From: Candidatus Hydrogenedentota bacterium
Lineage (GTDB): Bacteria; Hydrogenedentota; Hydrogenedentia; Hydrogenedentales; CAITNO01
NCBI GenBank assembly: GCA_012730045.1
Contig: JAAYBR010000096.1
Coordinates: 1-43,328, forward strand
Reading direction: 5' to 3'
DNA length: 43,328 nt
This document shows positions 7,768-16,271 of this stretch, piece after piece. Made by a program: the position numbers and the translations under genes. Positions within the stretch are counted from its first letter, which is position 1. Each line of letters begins with the position of its first letter. Below the pieces are notes generated by a model, which was not told the origin of the DNA, searched no databases, and saw nothing but the letters and a program-made list of their open reading frames with translations.

Positions 7768-8091
7768 TCACCTGCCCAGCGCCGCGAGTTGGCGGTCCAC
7801 GTTCTGCTGGATCACGTTCTCCACGCACCCCAGGAAGGACAGGATGCAGGGGCAGCGCAGCCGGTAGAAGACCTGAAGCCCCCGTTTCTCATCCTCCACG
7901 ATCCCCGCGTTCTTCAGCACCGAGAGGTGCTTGGACACGGTGGAAAAGTCCGCCCCCGTGCCCGCATGAAGCTCGCAGACACAGCGCTCCCCCTGGGCGA
8001 GTTCCTCCAAGATATAGAGGCGTGTGGGGTGCGCCATGGCCTTGAGAATGTCCGCGCGGGCGGTGAGTGCCTGCTTCCGTTGTGCGTCCAC
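7768..8091 (-). CDS. arsR: ArsR-family metalloid-responsive repressor
   Basis: 107 aa from a GTG start with AAGGAG seven bases upstream. It is a winged-helix dimeric repressor: residues 12-70 form the helix-turn-helix (TVSKHLSVLKNAGIV as recognition helix). Candidate As(III) ligands are Cys37/Cys39 (ERCVCEL, the classical ArsR position in helix alpha-3) and Cys80/Cys82/Cys89 (LRCPC...GC) near the C-terminal dimerisation helix; which set binds is not decidable here. It is the first gene of the nine-gene ars operon and presumably represses it until arsenite or a methylarsenite binds. Confidence 0.95.
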   Translation of the reverse strand: MDAQRKQALTARADILKAMAHPTRLYILEELAQGERCVCELHAGTGADFSTVSKHLSVLKNAGIVEDEKRGLQVFYRLRCPCILSFLGCVENVIQQNVDRQLAALGR

Positions 8092-8115
8092 GGTCGGCTC
8101 CTTCTGGTTGCCTGC

Positions 8116-8150
8116 TTGGCAGTATAACCAAATAGCCAAACAGCTGTCAA
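8116..8150 (-). promoter_or_regulatory. Promoter and likely ArsR operator of the ars operon
   Basis: On the minus strand TTGACA (8145-8150) is followed after 18 bases by TATACT (8121-8126), a near-consensus sigma-70 promoter. An inverted repeat TTGGC-N14-GCCAA (8135-8139 and 8116-8120) covers the -10 box, exactly where a repressor would block RNA polymerase. Its position immediately upstream of arsR makes it the best candidate ArsR operator; the assignment to ArsR is inference. Confidence 0.75.
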
Positions 8151-8305
8151 GCCCCCGGTTCTTCCCGACTCCGGGTTTCTTGCACTTTTTTTTCTTTTGC
8201 GCAGGGGTTTGCGCTATCCTACCCCGGTCTTTTTCCGCGCGCGTCCGCGGACCGGGAGGGCCCGGCCCTGCGGCGCGCGCCCCATTGGGAGAGAACGCGG
8301 AAATC

Positions 8306-9841
8306 ATGATGACCATACCCCAGCTGCTGGACGACCGGGCGCGCATGCATGGCGACCGCGTCATGGTGGTGTTTGACGACCAGGAGCACACCTACCGCGA
8401 CTTCTGCGACCGGGCCGGCCGGGTGGCCGGAAACCTCAAGAAGCGGGGCGTGGGCCCGGGGGACAAGGTGGCCCTGCTCCTGGGCAACTGCCCGGAATAC
8501 CTCTACTGTTTCCTGGGGCTGGGGCGGATCGGGGCCGTCATGGTCCCCGTCAACCCCACCCTCACCTTCGAGGAATATGTCTACATTGTCGGGAATGCCG
8601 AGGCTTCCGTGATGGTGGTGGTCCCCGAGTTCCTCCCGTCCCTCCAGACGATTCTCGCGTCGCTCCCCCTGGTGCGCCGGGTGTTCGTGGTGGGTGAGGC
8701 GGGCTGGGGCGCCGAGTCCTTTGACGACCTGCTGGAACCGGTGGATATCCCCGAAATCATCGTTGACGAGACCAGTGACGCGGCGATCATCTACACCTCC
8801 GGCACAACGGGAGACCCCAAGGGGGTGGAGCTGACCCACGGCAACTACCTGTGGGACACCCTGTCCATGTTCCGGTCCAACGACCTGAACGAAAACGACC
8901 GTTTTCTGTGCATCCTGCCGCTGTTCCATGTGAACGCGCAGGTGGTTTCCGTGCTCACGCCCATAATGGCCGGCGCGACCATCGTTCTTGGGGGGGGGCA
9001 GTTCAACCCCTACGCCATCCTTCCGATGATCGAAAAACACCGGATCACCATCATGAGCGCCGTGCCGACCATCTACGGGCTGCTGGCACGCCTGCCCAAG
9101 GCAGAATCCCACGATGTCAGCTCGGTCCGCTTCTTCGTGTCCGGCGCGGCCCCCCTGTCCGAGGCCATCTACCAGGCGGTGCAGCGGGTCTTCAAAAAGC
9201 CCCTCATCATGGGGTATGGCCTGACGGAGGCCACCTGCGCCAGCGCCGTGGCCGACCACGCCGACCCGGTCCGCTGGAACTCCGTGGGGCCGCCCCTGCG
9301 CTACACCAGCGTGCGGATTGTGGACGAGCAGGGCCTGGACATGCCCATCGGCGAGGCGGGGGAAATCCTGATCGCGGGCCCCACGGTCATGAAGGGCTAC
9401 TACAAGAACCCGGCGGCCACCGCCGAGGTCATGGTGGACGGCTGGCTCAAGACGGGCGACATCGGCCGGGTGGACAGGGACGGGTACCTGTACATTCTGG
9501 ACCGGGTGAAGGACATGATCATCCGGGGCGGGCTCAACATCTACTCGGCCCAGCTGGAGCATGTTGTCATGCGCATGCCCGAGGTGGACGAGGTGGCCGT
9601 GATCGGCGTGGAGGAGCCCACCTGGGGCCAGGAGGTCCTCGCGGTGGTCAAGCTCAAGGCCGAATGCACCCTCACGGAGCGGCAGGTCATTGATTTCTGC
9701 AAGGAGCACCTCGCGGCGTACAAGGTGCCCCGCTATGTCCGCTTTGCGGACGCGCTGCCCAAGACCCCGATCGGCAAGGTGCGCAAGAACGAGCTCGTGC
9801 GCCAGTACGCCGACGTCGCGCTGCGCCGTTCGGGCGGCTGA
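8306..9841 (+). CDS. AMP-forming acyl-CoA ligase (class I adenylate-forming enzyme)
   Basis: 511 aa, soluble. It activates a carboxylic acid, probably a fatty acid, to an acyl-adenylate and then a CoA thioester. The P-loop-like motif TSGTTGDPKG (164-173), the GYGLTEATC segment, GWLKTGDIGRVDRDGYLYILDR, the GGLNIY hinge and the C-terminal lysine in PIGKVRK (about 491) are all present. Two tandem ATGs (8306, 8309) open the frame; the longer upstream frame overlaps the arsR promoter and is not protein-like. A run of nine Gs (8990-8998) lies in frame. It is divergent from the ars operon and 49 bases before the next gene; the substrate is unknown. Confidence 0.92.
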   Translation: MMTIPQLLDDRARMHGDRVMVVFDDQEHTYRDFCDRAGRVAGNLKKRGVGPGDKVALLLGNCPEYLYCFLGLGRIGAVMVPVNPTLTFEEYVYIVGNAEASVMVVVPEFLPSLQTILASLPLVRRVFVVGEAGWGAESFDDLLEPVDIPEIIVDETSDAAIIYTSGTTGDPKGVELTHGNYLWDTLSMFRSNDLNENDRFLCILPLFHVNAQVVSVLTPIMAGATIVLGGGQFNPYAILPMIEKHRITIMSAVPTIYGLLARLPKAESHDVSSVRFFVSGAAPLSEAIYQAVQRVFKKPLIMGYGLTEATCASAVADHADPVRWNSVGPPLRYTSVRIVDEQGLDMPIGEAGEILIAGPTVMKGYYKNPAATAEVMVDGWLKTGDIGRVDRDGYLYILDRVKDMIIRGGLNIYSAQLEHVVMRMPEVDEVAVIGVEEPTWGQEVLAVVKLKAECTLTERQVIDFCKEHLAAYKVPRYVRFADALPKTPIGKVRKNELVRQYADVALRRSGG

Positions 9842-9890
9842 GGAAACAACTCCCGGCGGACGCCGGGGTGAACGCAAGGAGGAAGACAGG

Positions 9891-10766
9891 ATGGACCGGT
9901 GCACAAGAAGGGGTTTCCTGGGACAGGCCGCGTGCCTCGCGGGCGCGGCGGCGCTGGGGTTCAGCGCCCGGGCCGGGGGCGGGGCGGCCCCCCGTATCGG
10001 CGCCTGCGACTGGTCCATGGGCATGGGCTTCGACCCCGGGGTGATGGCGGTGGCCAAGGCCATCGGCCTCGACGGGGTGGAACTCTCCGCCGGCACCCCG
10101 CAGGACACCCTGGAAATCGCCGACCCGGCGCTCCGGGAGAAGTACAAGGCGGCGATGGCCGAGACGGGAATCACGGCCTGCTCCATGGCCATGGGGTTCC
10201 TGAACAATTCGCCGCTCGCCACGGACCCGCGCGGACCCGCCTGGCTGGAACAGTCCATTGACGCCTGCGGCGATCTGGGTGCCAAGACCCTGCTGATGGC
10301 CTTCTTCGGCAACGGCGACCTCCGCAAGCGGCGCAAACTGAAGGAGGGGGAGATGAAGTCGGCCGCAGAGCGCATCCGCGCCGCCGCCCCCCGCGCGGCG
10401 GACAAGGGCGTTGTCCTGGCCGTGGAAAACACCCTCTCCGGCGCGGACAACGTGAAGTTCCTCGACATGATCAACGCGCCCTCGGTGCGCGTCTACTACG
10501 ACATCGGCAACTCCACCTACAACGACTACGACGTGCCGGCGGAAATCCGCGCCCTTGGCGGAAAGATCGCCCAGATCCACTTCAAGGACGGGGCGAACTA
10601 CCTCGGCAAGGGCGAGGTGGACGTGGCGGCGGCGGTGAAGGCCATCAGGGAAATCGGCTACGCCGGCTGGATCATTCTGGAAACGGCGAAGCCCTCGGGC
10701 GACATGCAGGCTGATTTCAAGGCGAACCTCGAGTACACAAAAGGCGTTTTCGCCGCCAACGCATGA
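9891..10766 (+). CDS. Tat-exported sugar-phosphate isomerase/epimerase-like TIM-barrel protein
   Basis: 291 aa. A Tat-like signal (RRGFLGQ, then an alanine-rich hydrophobic stretch) precedes an AP-endonuclease-2/xylose-isomerase-like TIM barrel. Likely metal or substrate residues lie in GVELSAG, AVENTLSG, VYYDIGN, IHFKDG and ILETA, in the normal order for this superfamily. The start is fixed by AAGGAGGAA five bases upstream. Ten bases separate it from a Tat-exported Gfo/Idh/MocA oxidoreductase. Such pairs are common in planctomycete-like bacteria and probably process sugars or cyclitols outside the cytoplasm; the substrate is not determinable. Confidence 0.87.
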   Translation: MDRCTRRGFLGQAACLAGAAALGFSARAGGGAAPRIGACDWSMGMGFDPGVMAVAKAIGLDGVELSAGTPQDTLEIADPALREKYKAAMAETGITACSMAMGFLNNSPLATDPRGPAWLEQSIDACGDLGAKTLLMAFFGNGDLRKRRKLKEGEMKSAAERIRAAAPRAADKGVVLAVENTLSGADNVKFLDMINAPSVRVYYDIGNSTYNDYDVPAEIRALGGKIAQIHFKDGANYLGKGEVDVAAAVKAIREIGYAGWIILETAKPSGDMQADFKANLEYTKGVFAANA

Positions 10767-10776
10767 GGAAGAATCC

Positions 10777-11979
10777 ATGAGCATCGGAAGACGTGAATTT
10801 CTGTCGAAATCGGCCGCTGCGGCCGCGTTCACCATTGTCTCCGCGGGCGCGGCAAGCAGCTACGCGCAGAACGCCAAGATCGCCCTCGGCCTGTCCGGCT
10901 GCGGGGGGCGGGGCCGCTGGATCGGCCGCCTGTTCCAGGAGTTTTCCGACTTCAAGGTCGTCGCGGCGCATGACTACTTCCGCGACCGGGCCCGCCAGGC
11001 CGCCCGGGACATCGAGATTCCGGAGGAGAAGCTGTTCACCGGCCTGGACGGCCACCAGGCCCTGCTCGCGGAGCCGGTGGACGCGGTGGCCATCATCACG
11101 CCGCCGTATTTCCACCCGGACCAGGCCGTGAACACCCTGGCGGCGGGCAAGCACCTGTATCTGGCGAAGCCGGTGGCGGTGGACACCGTCGGGTGCCTGC
11201 GCGTGCTGGAGGCGGCGGACAAGGCGAAGAACCTCTGCACCCTGGTGGACTTCCAGACCCGCAACAACGAGTTCTACCGCGAGGCCGCGAAAAAGGTGCA
11301 CGCCGGGGCAATCGGCGCACCGGTGCTCGCCCAGGTCTTCTACCACTGCGGCCGCCTGAACCCGCAGTCCAAGGCGGACACCGAGACCGCCCGCCTGCGG
11401 AACTGGGTGTTTGACAAGGCCCTCTCCGGTGACATCATCGTCGAGCAGAACATCCACGTCATTGACGTGGCCAACTGGCTGCTGAACGGCCATCCCCTGT
11501 CCGCCACGGGCACCGGGGGCCGGAAGGCGCGGGTGGACGTGGGCGACTGCTGGGACCACTTCGTGGTCACCTTCCGCTACGCGGACGACGTGGTGGCGGA
11601 TTTCAGCTCGGTGCAGTTCCAGCTCGGCTCGACGGACGACCTGTTCGTGAAGGTCTACGGCACCGAGGGCACCGTCGAGACGCACTATGGCGGGCAGGTT
11701 TCCATCGGCGGCAAAAAGGAGAACTGGCCCGGGGGCAGCACGGCGACCATCTACCAGGACGGCGCGGTGAACAACATCCGCGACTTCCACGCGGCCATCA
11801 CATCGGGCAATCCGGTCAACAACGCGCGCACGGCCGTGGAGAGCAACCTGTCCTCCATCCTCGGGCGCAAGGCCGCCTACGAGCAGCGGACCGTGACCTG
11901 GGACGAGATGATGGCCGACCTCACGCCGCTGGACGCGAAGCTCCGCCTGCCCGGGGACGGGCCGGACACGAAGGCCTGA
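10777..11979 (+). CDS. Tat-exported Gfo/Idh/MocA family oxidoreductase with altered EKP motif
   Basis: 400 aa. It has a Tat signal (RREFLSKSAAAAAF), a Rossmann NAD(P) site (LSGCGGRGRW) and the family substrate domain with the segment ...DNVNNARTAVESNLSSILG near the end in the form GNPVNNARTAVESNL. The signature EKP is AKP here (LAKPVAVD): the lysine is kept and the preceding glutamate lost. It is co-transcribed with the isomerase-like gene (10-base gap) and convergent with iorB, whose stop lies ten bases away. Probably extracytoplasmic sugar or polyol oxidation or epimerisation; substrate unknown. Confidence 0.9.
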   Translation: MSIGRREFLSKSAAAAAFTIVSAGAASSYAQNAKIALGLSGCGGRGRWIGRLFQEFSDFKVVAAHDYFRDRARQAARDIEIPEEKLFTGLDGHQALLAEPVDAVAIITPPYFHPDQAVNTLAAGKHLYLAKPVAVDTVGCLRVLEAADKAKNLCTLVDFQTRNNEFYREAAKKVHAGAIGAPVLAQVFYHCGRLNPQSKADTETARLRNWVFDKALSGDIIVEQNIHVIDVANWLLNGHPLSATGTGGRKARVDVGDCWDHFVVTFRYADDVVADFSSVQFQLGSTDDLFVKVYGTEGTVETHYGGQVSIGGKKENWPGGSTATIYQDGAVNNIRDFHAAITSGNPVNNARTAVESNLSSILGRKAAYEQRTVTWDEMMADLTPLDAKLRLPGDGPDTKA

Positions 11980-11988
11980 CCCGGCGCC

Positions 11989-12513
11989 TCAGCCGGCGGT
12001 CAGCGTCCTGCCGTAGGCGAAGGCCGCCTCGTTCTCCGCGTGGAACTTCGGCGCGAGATGGCGGTGGATCGCCTCGATCCACGCCTTCTCCGGAATCGGG
12101 AGCAGGGCGCTCAGCGTCCCCAGCAGCCCGACGTTGAAGTTCCGGGACGTGAGCGGGGTGGCGTCCTTGTCGAGGTCTTCCAGATTCTCGCTGTTCCCGA
12201 GAATCAGTTTGGTCGAGACCAGCACCCCGCCCTCCCGCAGGAGATGGCGGTTGTTTTCCAGCTGCGTCGGGTGGAGAACGAGCAGGAACCCGGCCCCGCC
12301 CGTCGGCACCATGGGGCTGTGCACGCACGCGCCGAAGCGCACATCGCTCGTCACCGAGCCGCCGCGCTGGCTCATGCCGTGGATTTCGCTCTGCCTCACG
12401 TCCGCGCCGGAGAGGAAGGCCGCCTCCGCGAGAATGTCCGCCGCGCGGATTACGCCCTGCCCGCCGAGCCCCGCAACCACCACATCGGTCACACCGCCGC
12501 TATTTGTCGTCAT
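11989..12513 (-). CDS. iorB: Indolepyruvate:ferredoxin oxidoreductase beta subunit
   Basis: 174 aa. It belongs to the gamma-type domain of 2-oxoacid:ferredoxin oxidoreductases (VVVAGLGGQGVIRAADILAEAA near the N-terminus; QSEIHGMSQRGGSV around residue 48). With IorA it oxidatively decarboxylates aryl-pyruvates from aromatic amino-acid transamination to aryl-acetyl-CoA. ATG 12513 starts the family-typical MTTN...VTDVVVAG; the frame opens eight codons earlier, but that lies within iorA. It overlaps the end of iorA by 14 bases, so translation is probably coupled. Confidence 0.92.
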   Translation of the reverse strand: MTTNSGGVTDVVVAGLGGQGVIRAADILAEAAFLSGADVRQSEIHGMSQRGGSVTSDVRFGACVHSPMVPTGGAGFLLVLHPTQLENNRHLLREGGVLVSTKLILGNSENLEDLDKDATPLTSRNFNVGLLGTLSALLPIPEKAWIEAIHRHLAPKFHAENEAAFAYGRTLTAG

Positions 12514-14095
12514 GGCACTTCTCCCGGTCGGCTTCAAGGGCCTTGATCCGCTTTTCCGCCAGGCGGCAGACGCGGCGCATGATGATGAGGGACAGCTCGT
12601 CCTTCGACAGGGCGCCGGTGATGGCGGCCTCCAGCGCGGGCGGATGCTCCACCACGGTGACGTTCGTCACGCCCATGGCCCGGGCAACCTCCTCGACCTT
12701 CACCTGGTTGGTCCAGGTGTGGTCCAGTTTCCGCCCCGTGCCGGGGTGCTCCTGCATGCCCGTCATGGCGGTGGTGCCGTTGTCCAGAATGATGACCACA
12801 TGCCCCGTCTTCGGCGGGTTGTACACCATCTCGGCCAGGCCCGTGAGCCCGCTGTGCATGAAGGTGCTGTCGCCGATGACGCTGACCACGCGGCGCGCCT
12901 TGTCGTCCGGAAGGGCGTGGCGCAGCCCCAGGCCCACGCCGATGCTCGCGCCCATGCACACGCAGGTGTCCATCGTCTCGAAGGGCGGCAGCACGCTCAG
13001 GGTGTAGCACCCGATGTCCCCCGCGATGACGCAGTCGTGCTTCTTGAGCACGGCGAAGGCCATGCGGTGCGGGCAGCCCACGCACAGTTGCGGCGGCTTG
13101 CCGCGCGGGGCCATGGGCTCGGGGCTGCCGTCGCCCGCGATGATCCGGCGCACCCGCGTGACGTTCAGCTCGCCGAAGCGGTACATGTCCAGCTTGTCCT
13201 CGCAGGCGATCCCCTCGGTGCGCAGCTGCTCGACGAGGTAGGGGTCGCCCTCCTCGATCACCACGCAGCGGTCCACCGTCTGCGCGAAGGCGCGGATCTG
13301 GTGGATCGGCAGCGGGTGGCTCATGCCCACCTTGAACACGCTGGCATCGGGGACCGCCTCGCGCACGTGCAGGTAGCACACGCCGGAGGTGACGATGCCG
13401 AGGGACTTGGACCCCTTCACGACGCGGTTGACCGGGGCGTGCTCGTTCCAGTCGGTGATCTTCTCCAGTTTCGCGCGCAGGCGGCGGTGGGCCGGACGCG
13501 CGTAGGCGGGCACCATCACATAGGACTGGAAATCGCGCACGAATTCCAGGGGCTTCTCGGAGGGCGACGGCCCCTTCGGCGTCACGATGCTCTTGGAGTG
13601 GCACACCCGGGTGGTCACCCGCAGCATCACCGGCAGGTTCCAGGTCTCCGAAAGCTCAAATGCGGTGCGCGTGAAGTCGTAGGCCTCCTGCGCGTCCGCG
13701 GGCTCCAGCATCATCACCCCCGCCGCCTTCGCGTAGCGCCGGTTGTCCTGCTCGTTCTGGCTGGAGGCCATGCCGGGGTCGTCGGCCGACACCAGCACCA
13801 GCGCCCCGCGCACCCCCGTGTAGGCCAGCGTGAACAGCGGGTCCGCCGCCACATTCACCCCGACGTGCTTCATGGTGACCAGGGCGCGCGCGCCCCCGTA
13901 GGCCACGCCGATGCCGACCTCCAGGGCCACTTTCTCGTTGGGCGCCCACTGGGCGCGTCCGCCGAGGGCGGAGTACCGCTCCAATATTTCCGTGGACGGG
14001 GTGCCGGGATAGCCGGTCCCCAGGGAGACTCCCATGTGCAGCGCGGCGAGGGCAATGGCCTCGTTGCCGCTCAGCAATTGACGTTCTTCGGTCAT
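12500..14095 (-). CDS. iorA: Indolepyruvate:ferredoxin oxidoreductase alpha subunit lacking the C-terminal ferredoxin domain
   Basis: 531 aa. It contains the pyrimidine-binding domain (LLSGNEAIALAALHMGV..., GYPGTPSTEI at 28-37) and the thiamine-diphosphate domain (LCVGCPHR, GDIGCYTLS, MGASIGVGLGL, GDSTFMHSG). Well-studied IorA proteins run to about 590-650 aa and end in a 2x[4Fe-4S] ferredoxin-like domain that hands electrons to ferredoxin. Here the protein stops at ...EKRIKALEADREKCHDDK, with no CxxCxxC motif, and iorB begins immediately, so no remnant of the domain follows. An external iron-sulfur partner would be needed. It is the first gene of the iorAB pair. Confidence 0.92.
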   Translation of the reverse strand: MTEERQLLSGNEAIALAALHMGVSLGTGYPGTPSTEILERYSALGGRAQWAPNEKVALEVGIGVAYGGARALVTMKHVGVNVAADPLFTLAYTGVRGALVLVSADDPGMASSQNEQDNRRYAKAAGVMMLEPADAQEAYDFTRTAFELSETWNLPVMLRVTTRVCHSKSIVTPKGPSPSEKPLEFVRDFQSYVMVPAYARPAHRRLRAKLEKITDWNEHAPVNRVVKGSKSLGIVTSGVCYLHVREAVPDASVFKVGMSHPLPIHQIRAFAQTVDRCVVIEEGDPYLVEQLRTEGIACEDKLDMYRFGELNVTRVRRIIAGDGSPEPMAPRGKPPQLCVGCPHRMAFAVLKKHDCVIAGDIGCYTLSVLPPFETMDTCVCMGASIGVGLGLRHALPDDKARRVVSVIGDSTFMHSGLTGLAEMVYNPPKTGHVVIILDNGTTAMTGMQEHPGTGRKLDHTWTNQVKVEEVARAMGVTNVTVVEHPPALEAAITGALSKDELSLIIMRRVCRLAEKRIKALEADREKCHDDK

Positions 14096-14230
14096 ACAGA
14101 ACTCCTGGCCACCCGGACCCCTGTTTCAGGGGGATGGCAGCGTTGCCCGCCGCGTCGCCGCCCACGCTGCGGCTTCTTCCCAAAATACCCTCCGGGTGCT
14201 CTCCCGAAGGTTGCCGGATTTTACCATATT

Positions 14231-14243
14231 TTCCACAGTGGAA
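14231..14243. promoter_or_regulatory. Perfect 13-nt palindrome upstream of iorAB
   Basis: TTCCACaGTGGAA is a perfect inverted repeat with a one-base centre, lying seven bases past the stop of the GH20 gene and about 140 bases upstream of iorA. TAAAAT on the minus strand close by could be a -10 box for iorAB, but no convincing -35 was seen. It could be an operator or chance. Confidence 0.35.
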
Positions 14244-14249
14244 GGGGCG

Positions 14250-16133
14250 TCAGCGCTCCAGAAGGGCCAGCAGCGCCTCCATGCGTCCGGCGCTCTCGCG
14301 CAGACCACCGGGCCGGTTCCGCTCCATCCACACCGCGCGGTGGCGCGCGATGATGTCGCGGAGCCGTTCGGCCAGTTTGCCCTTCACCGCCGCGGGAAGC
14401 CCGGCGGTGGGCACGTTCCCCGCAAGAATGCGCTCGCGCCCCAGGTCCAGCGCCAGCAGCGCCAGGTCGGTGTTCAGGGCAAACTCCCGCTTCACCAGTT
14501 CCGCGTCCGGGCGGGCCATCGCGCTGTCCTGCACCCGGGCCAGGGCATCGCGCAACATCGTCTGCGCCGCCTCGGCGGAGGCCACGGTGAGGTTCTTCGC
14601 CGGCCCCTTGGCCGGAGACCCGCCCAGGGCGTTGAGCAGGAGCGCGTAGTACACCGTGTTGTTCCCGATGACCACCCCCGTCTTCGTGTGGGCGTTGCCG
14701 AGGTCCAGCGCCGCCTGTCCCGTCTTTCCCGCGGCGTCCATAAACACGTGCCGGTCGAGCGCCCTCGCCAGCGGCAGGTCCAGGTTGGCCGTCTGGCACC
14801 AGCTCACCGCCGCGCCGTAGGCGAAGGGCCCCATCGAGACGGGCAGAGTCTGCCAGTGCCCGTTGTCGCCCCAGTCCGTCGTCAGGAAGCCGACGGCGCC
14901 GTTCGCCAGGCCGTTGACCGCCGCATTGCGCAGGTTGGCCAGCGCGTTGTCCGTGCGCCCCAGCAGGGAGTTCCAGGCCGACGTGCCCGGCACCACATAG
15001 AACGGAATGCCGGAGGCGGCGAATTTCTTGCCGTGGTCGGCGAAGGGATGGTCCGCCTCGTAGCCCCACTCCATGGCGATGACGGGCCGCGGCAGTTCGG
15101 GGATCAGCTCCGGGTGCAGCATGATGATGTCGCCCCAGAACTGCATGGTCTTCCCGTGGCCGGACACAATCTTGTGGATTTCCTTGAGGAAGGAAAGGTA
15201 GACGGGGCCCACGCCCTGGGCGTCCACGGCCGCCTTGCTGCGGCCCTTGCCCAGGCTCCACGTCTCGTCGCACCCAACGTTCACCTGCCCGCTGGTGAAG
15301 TTCGGCAGCAGGTCGGCGTACATCCCGCGCAGCAGCTCCACGCTGGCGGGGTCCACCGGGCACAGGTCGCCGGAACCGGGCTTCTCGGCGAGATGCGCGT
15401 ATTCCGGGTGGTCAAGCCACCGCCCCATGTGGCCGAAAGAGTTCTGGTTGGGCACCAGCTCGATGAACCGCTCCCCGCAGTACGCGTCGAAGGCGCGGAT
15501 GTCCTCCGGCGTCATGGGCGACGCATCCCTCCAGACGGTCTCGTGGCCCTGGTAGGCGAAAGTGTGCTCCGTGTACAGCTGGATTTGGTTGCACTTCATC
15601 TCCGCGAAAAGGTCAGCCAGCATGCGCAGGGTGTCCATCGTCGGCACCTTGTCCCGCGCCACGTCCAGCATCACCCCGCGGTTCGGGAAATCCGGCCAGT
15701 CCTCGACGCGCACCCGGGGCAGATAGCCCGCCGGATACTGCCGTGCCAGCTGTTTCAGCGTCTGCCGCGCGTAGAAGGCCCCCGCGGCGTCATGCGCCGT
15801 CACCTTCGGCGCGGCCCCCTCCCCCACCTCCAGGAGGTACCCCTGCGCGTGCGGCATCACCGCCGCGTCCACCGCCACCACCGGCGCCGCCGCGTCCGCC
15901 TTCACGGGCGCACCCTCAAGAAACGCCAGCGACCGCGGCATAGGCAGGAGGATCAGGTCTTCGTTCGCGGGAAAAGTGGCGGGCTTCGTTTCCAGGTCCA
16001 CCGTGGGCGCGGCCGTGGTGTGCATCTCCCCCTCCCCCGCCGCCTGCGGCGGCGTGCCCACACCCGTCTGGCACCCCGACAACCCCGCCGCCAGAAAAAG
16101 GCCCGCACTCAATACGACAACCAGGTGCTTCAT
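14250..16133 (-). CDS. Secreted GH20-family beta-hexosaminidase-like lipoprotein
   Basis: 627 aa. The signal peptide ends in a lipobox at Cys21 (GLSGC). Residues 60-135 resemble the small GH20b domain; the TIM barrel follows from about 150 (FPNRGVMLDVARDKVP). The catalytic Asp-Glu pair of retaining GH20 enzymes is D289-E290 in VNVGCDETW; the usual HxGGDE has become NVGCDE. It would release N-acetylhexosamines from glycans or chitin/peptidoglycan fragments outside the cytoplasm. The start at 16133 has GGAGGAGCG upstream; the open frame further upstream runs into repeat-rich DNA. Confidence 0.88.
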   Translation of the reverse strand: MKHLVVVLSAGLFLAAGLSGCQTGVGTPPQAAGEGEMHTTAAPTVDLETKPATFPANEDLILLPMPRSLAFLEGAPVKADAAAPVVAVDAAVMPHAQGYLLEVGEGAAPKVTAHDAAGAFYARQTLKQLARQYPAGYLPRVRVEDWPDFPNRGVMLDVARDKVPTMDTLRMLADLFAEMKCNQIQLYTEHTFAYQGHETVWRDASPMTPEDIRAFDAYCGERFIELVPNQNSFGHMGRWLDHPEYAHLAEKPGSGDLCPVDPASVELLRGMYADLLPNFTSGQVNVGCDETWSLGKGRSKAAVDAQGVGPVYLSFLKEIHKIVSGHGKTMQFWGDIIMLHPELIPELPRPVIAMEWGYEADHPFADHGKKFAASGIPFYVVPGTSAWNSLLGRTDNALANLRNAAVNGLANGAVGFLTTDWGDNGHWQTLPVSMGPFAYGAAVSWCQTANLDLPLARALDRHVFMDAAGKTGQAALDLGNAHTKTGVVIGNNTVYYALLLNALGGSPAKGPAKNLTVASAEAAQTMLRDALARVQDSAMARPDAELVKREFALNTDLALLALDLGRERILAGNVPTAGLPAAVKGKLAERLRDIIARHRAVWMERNRPGGLRESAGRMEALLALLER

Positions 16134-16271
16134 GGTTCCACGCTCCTCCGGTTGGGGAAACCCGCCCGCCGGGATTCCCCTGTGAGACCGCAAGTATATC
16201 GGCGGAGAAGCATGTGTTGCGAGTCGGAACGGATCATTGCACGCCAACGGCTTTGGCGGGCATTAAGACCT
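16134..16271. other. Intergenic region upstream of the GH20 gene, no gene seen
   Basis: Together with the repeat element at 16272-16430 and the bases to 16566, this forms a 433-base gap between divergent genes. I see no coding signal in it; it must hold the GH20 promoter but I could not identify clear boxes. Bases 16431-16566 are AT-richer than the surroundings and lead into the hypothetical gene at 16567. Confidence 0.5.

Noticed and set aside
8990-8998. Run of nine Gs in the acyl-CoA ligase as a phase-variation tract
   Set aside because: The frame is intact and the local protein sequence matches the family; without read-level length variation there is no support. The eight-G run at 24332-24339 in murI was rejected likewise.
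8306-14095. Acyl-CoA ligase and iorAB as one aryl-acid operon
   Set aside because: They are on opposite strands with two unrelated Tat-exported genes between them.
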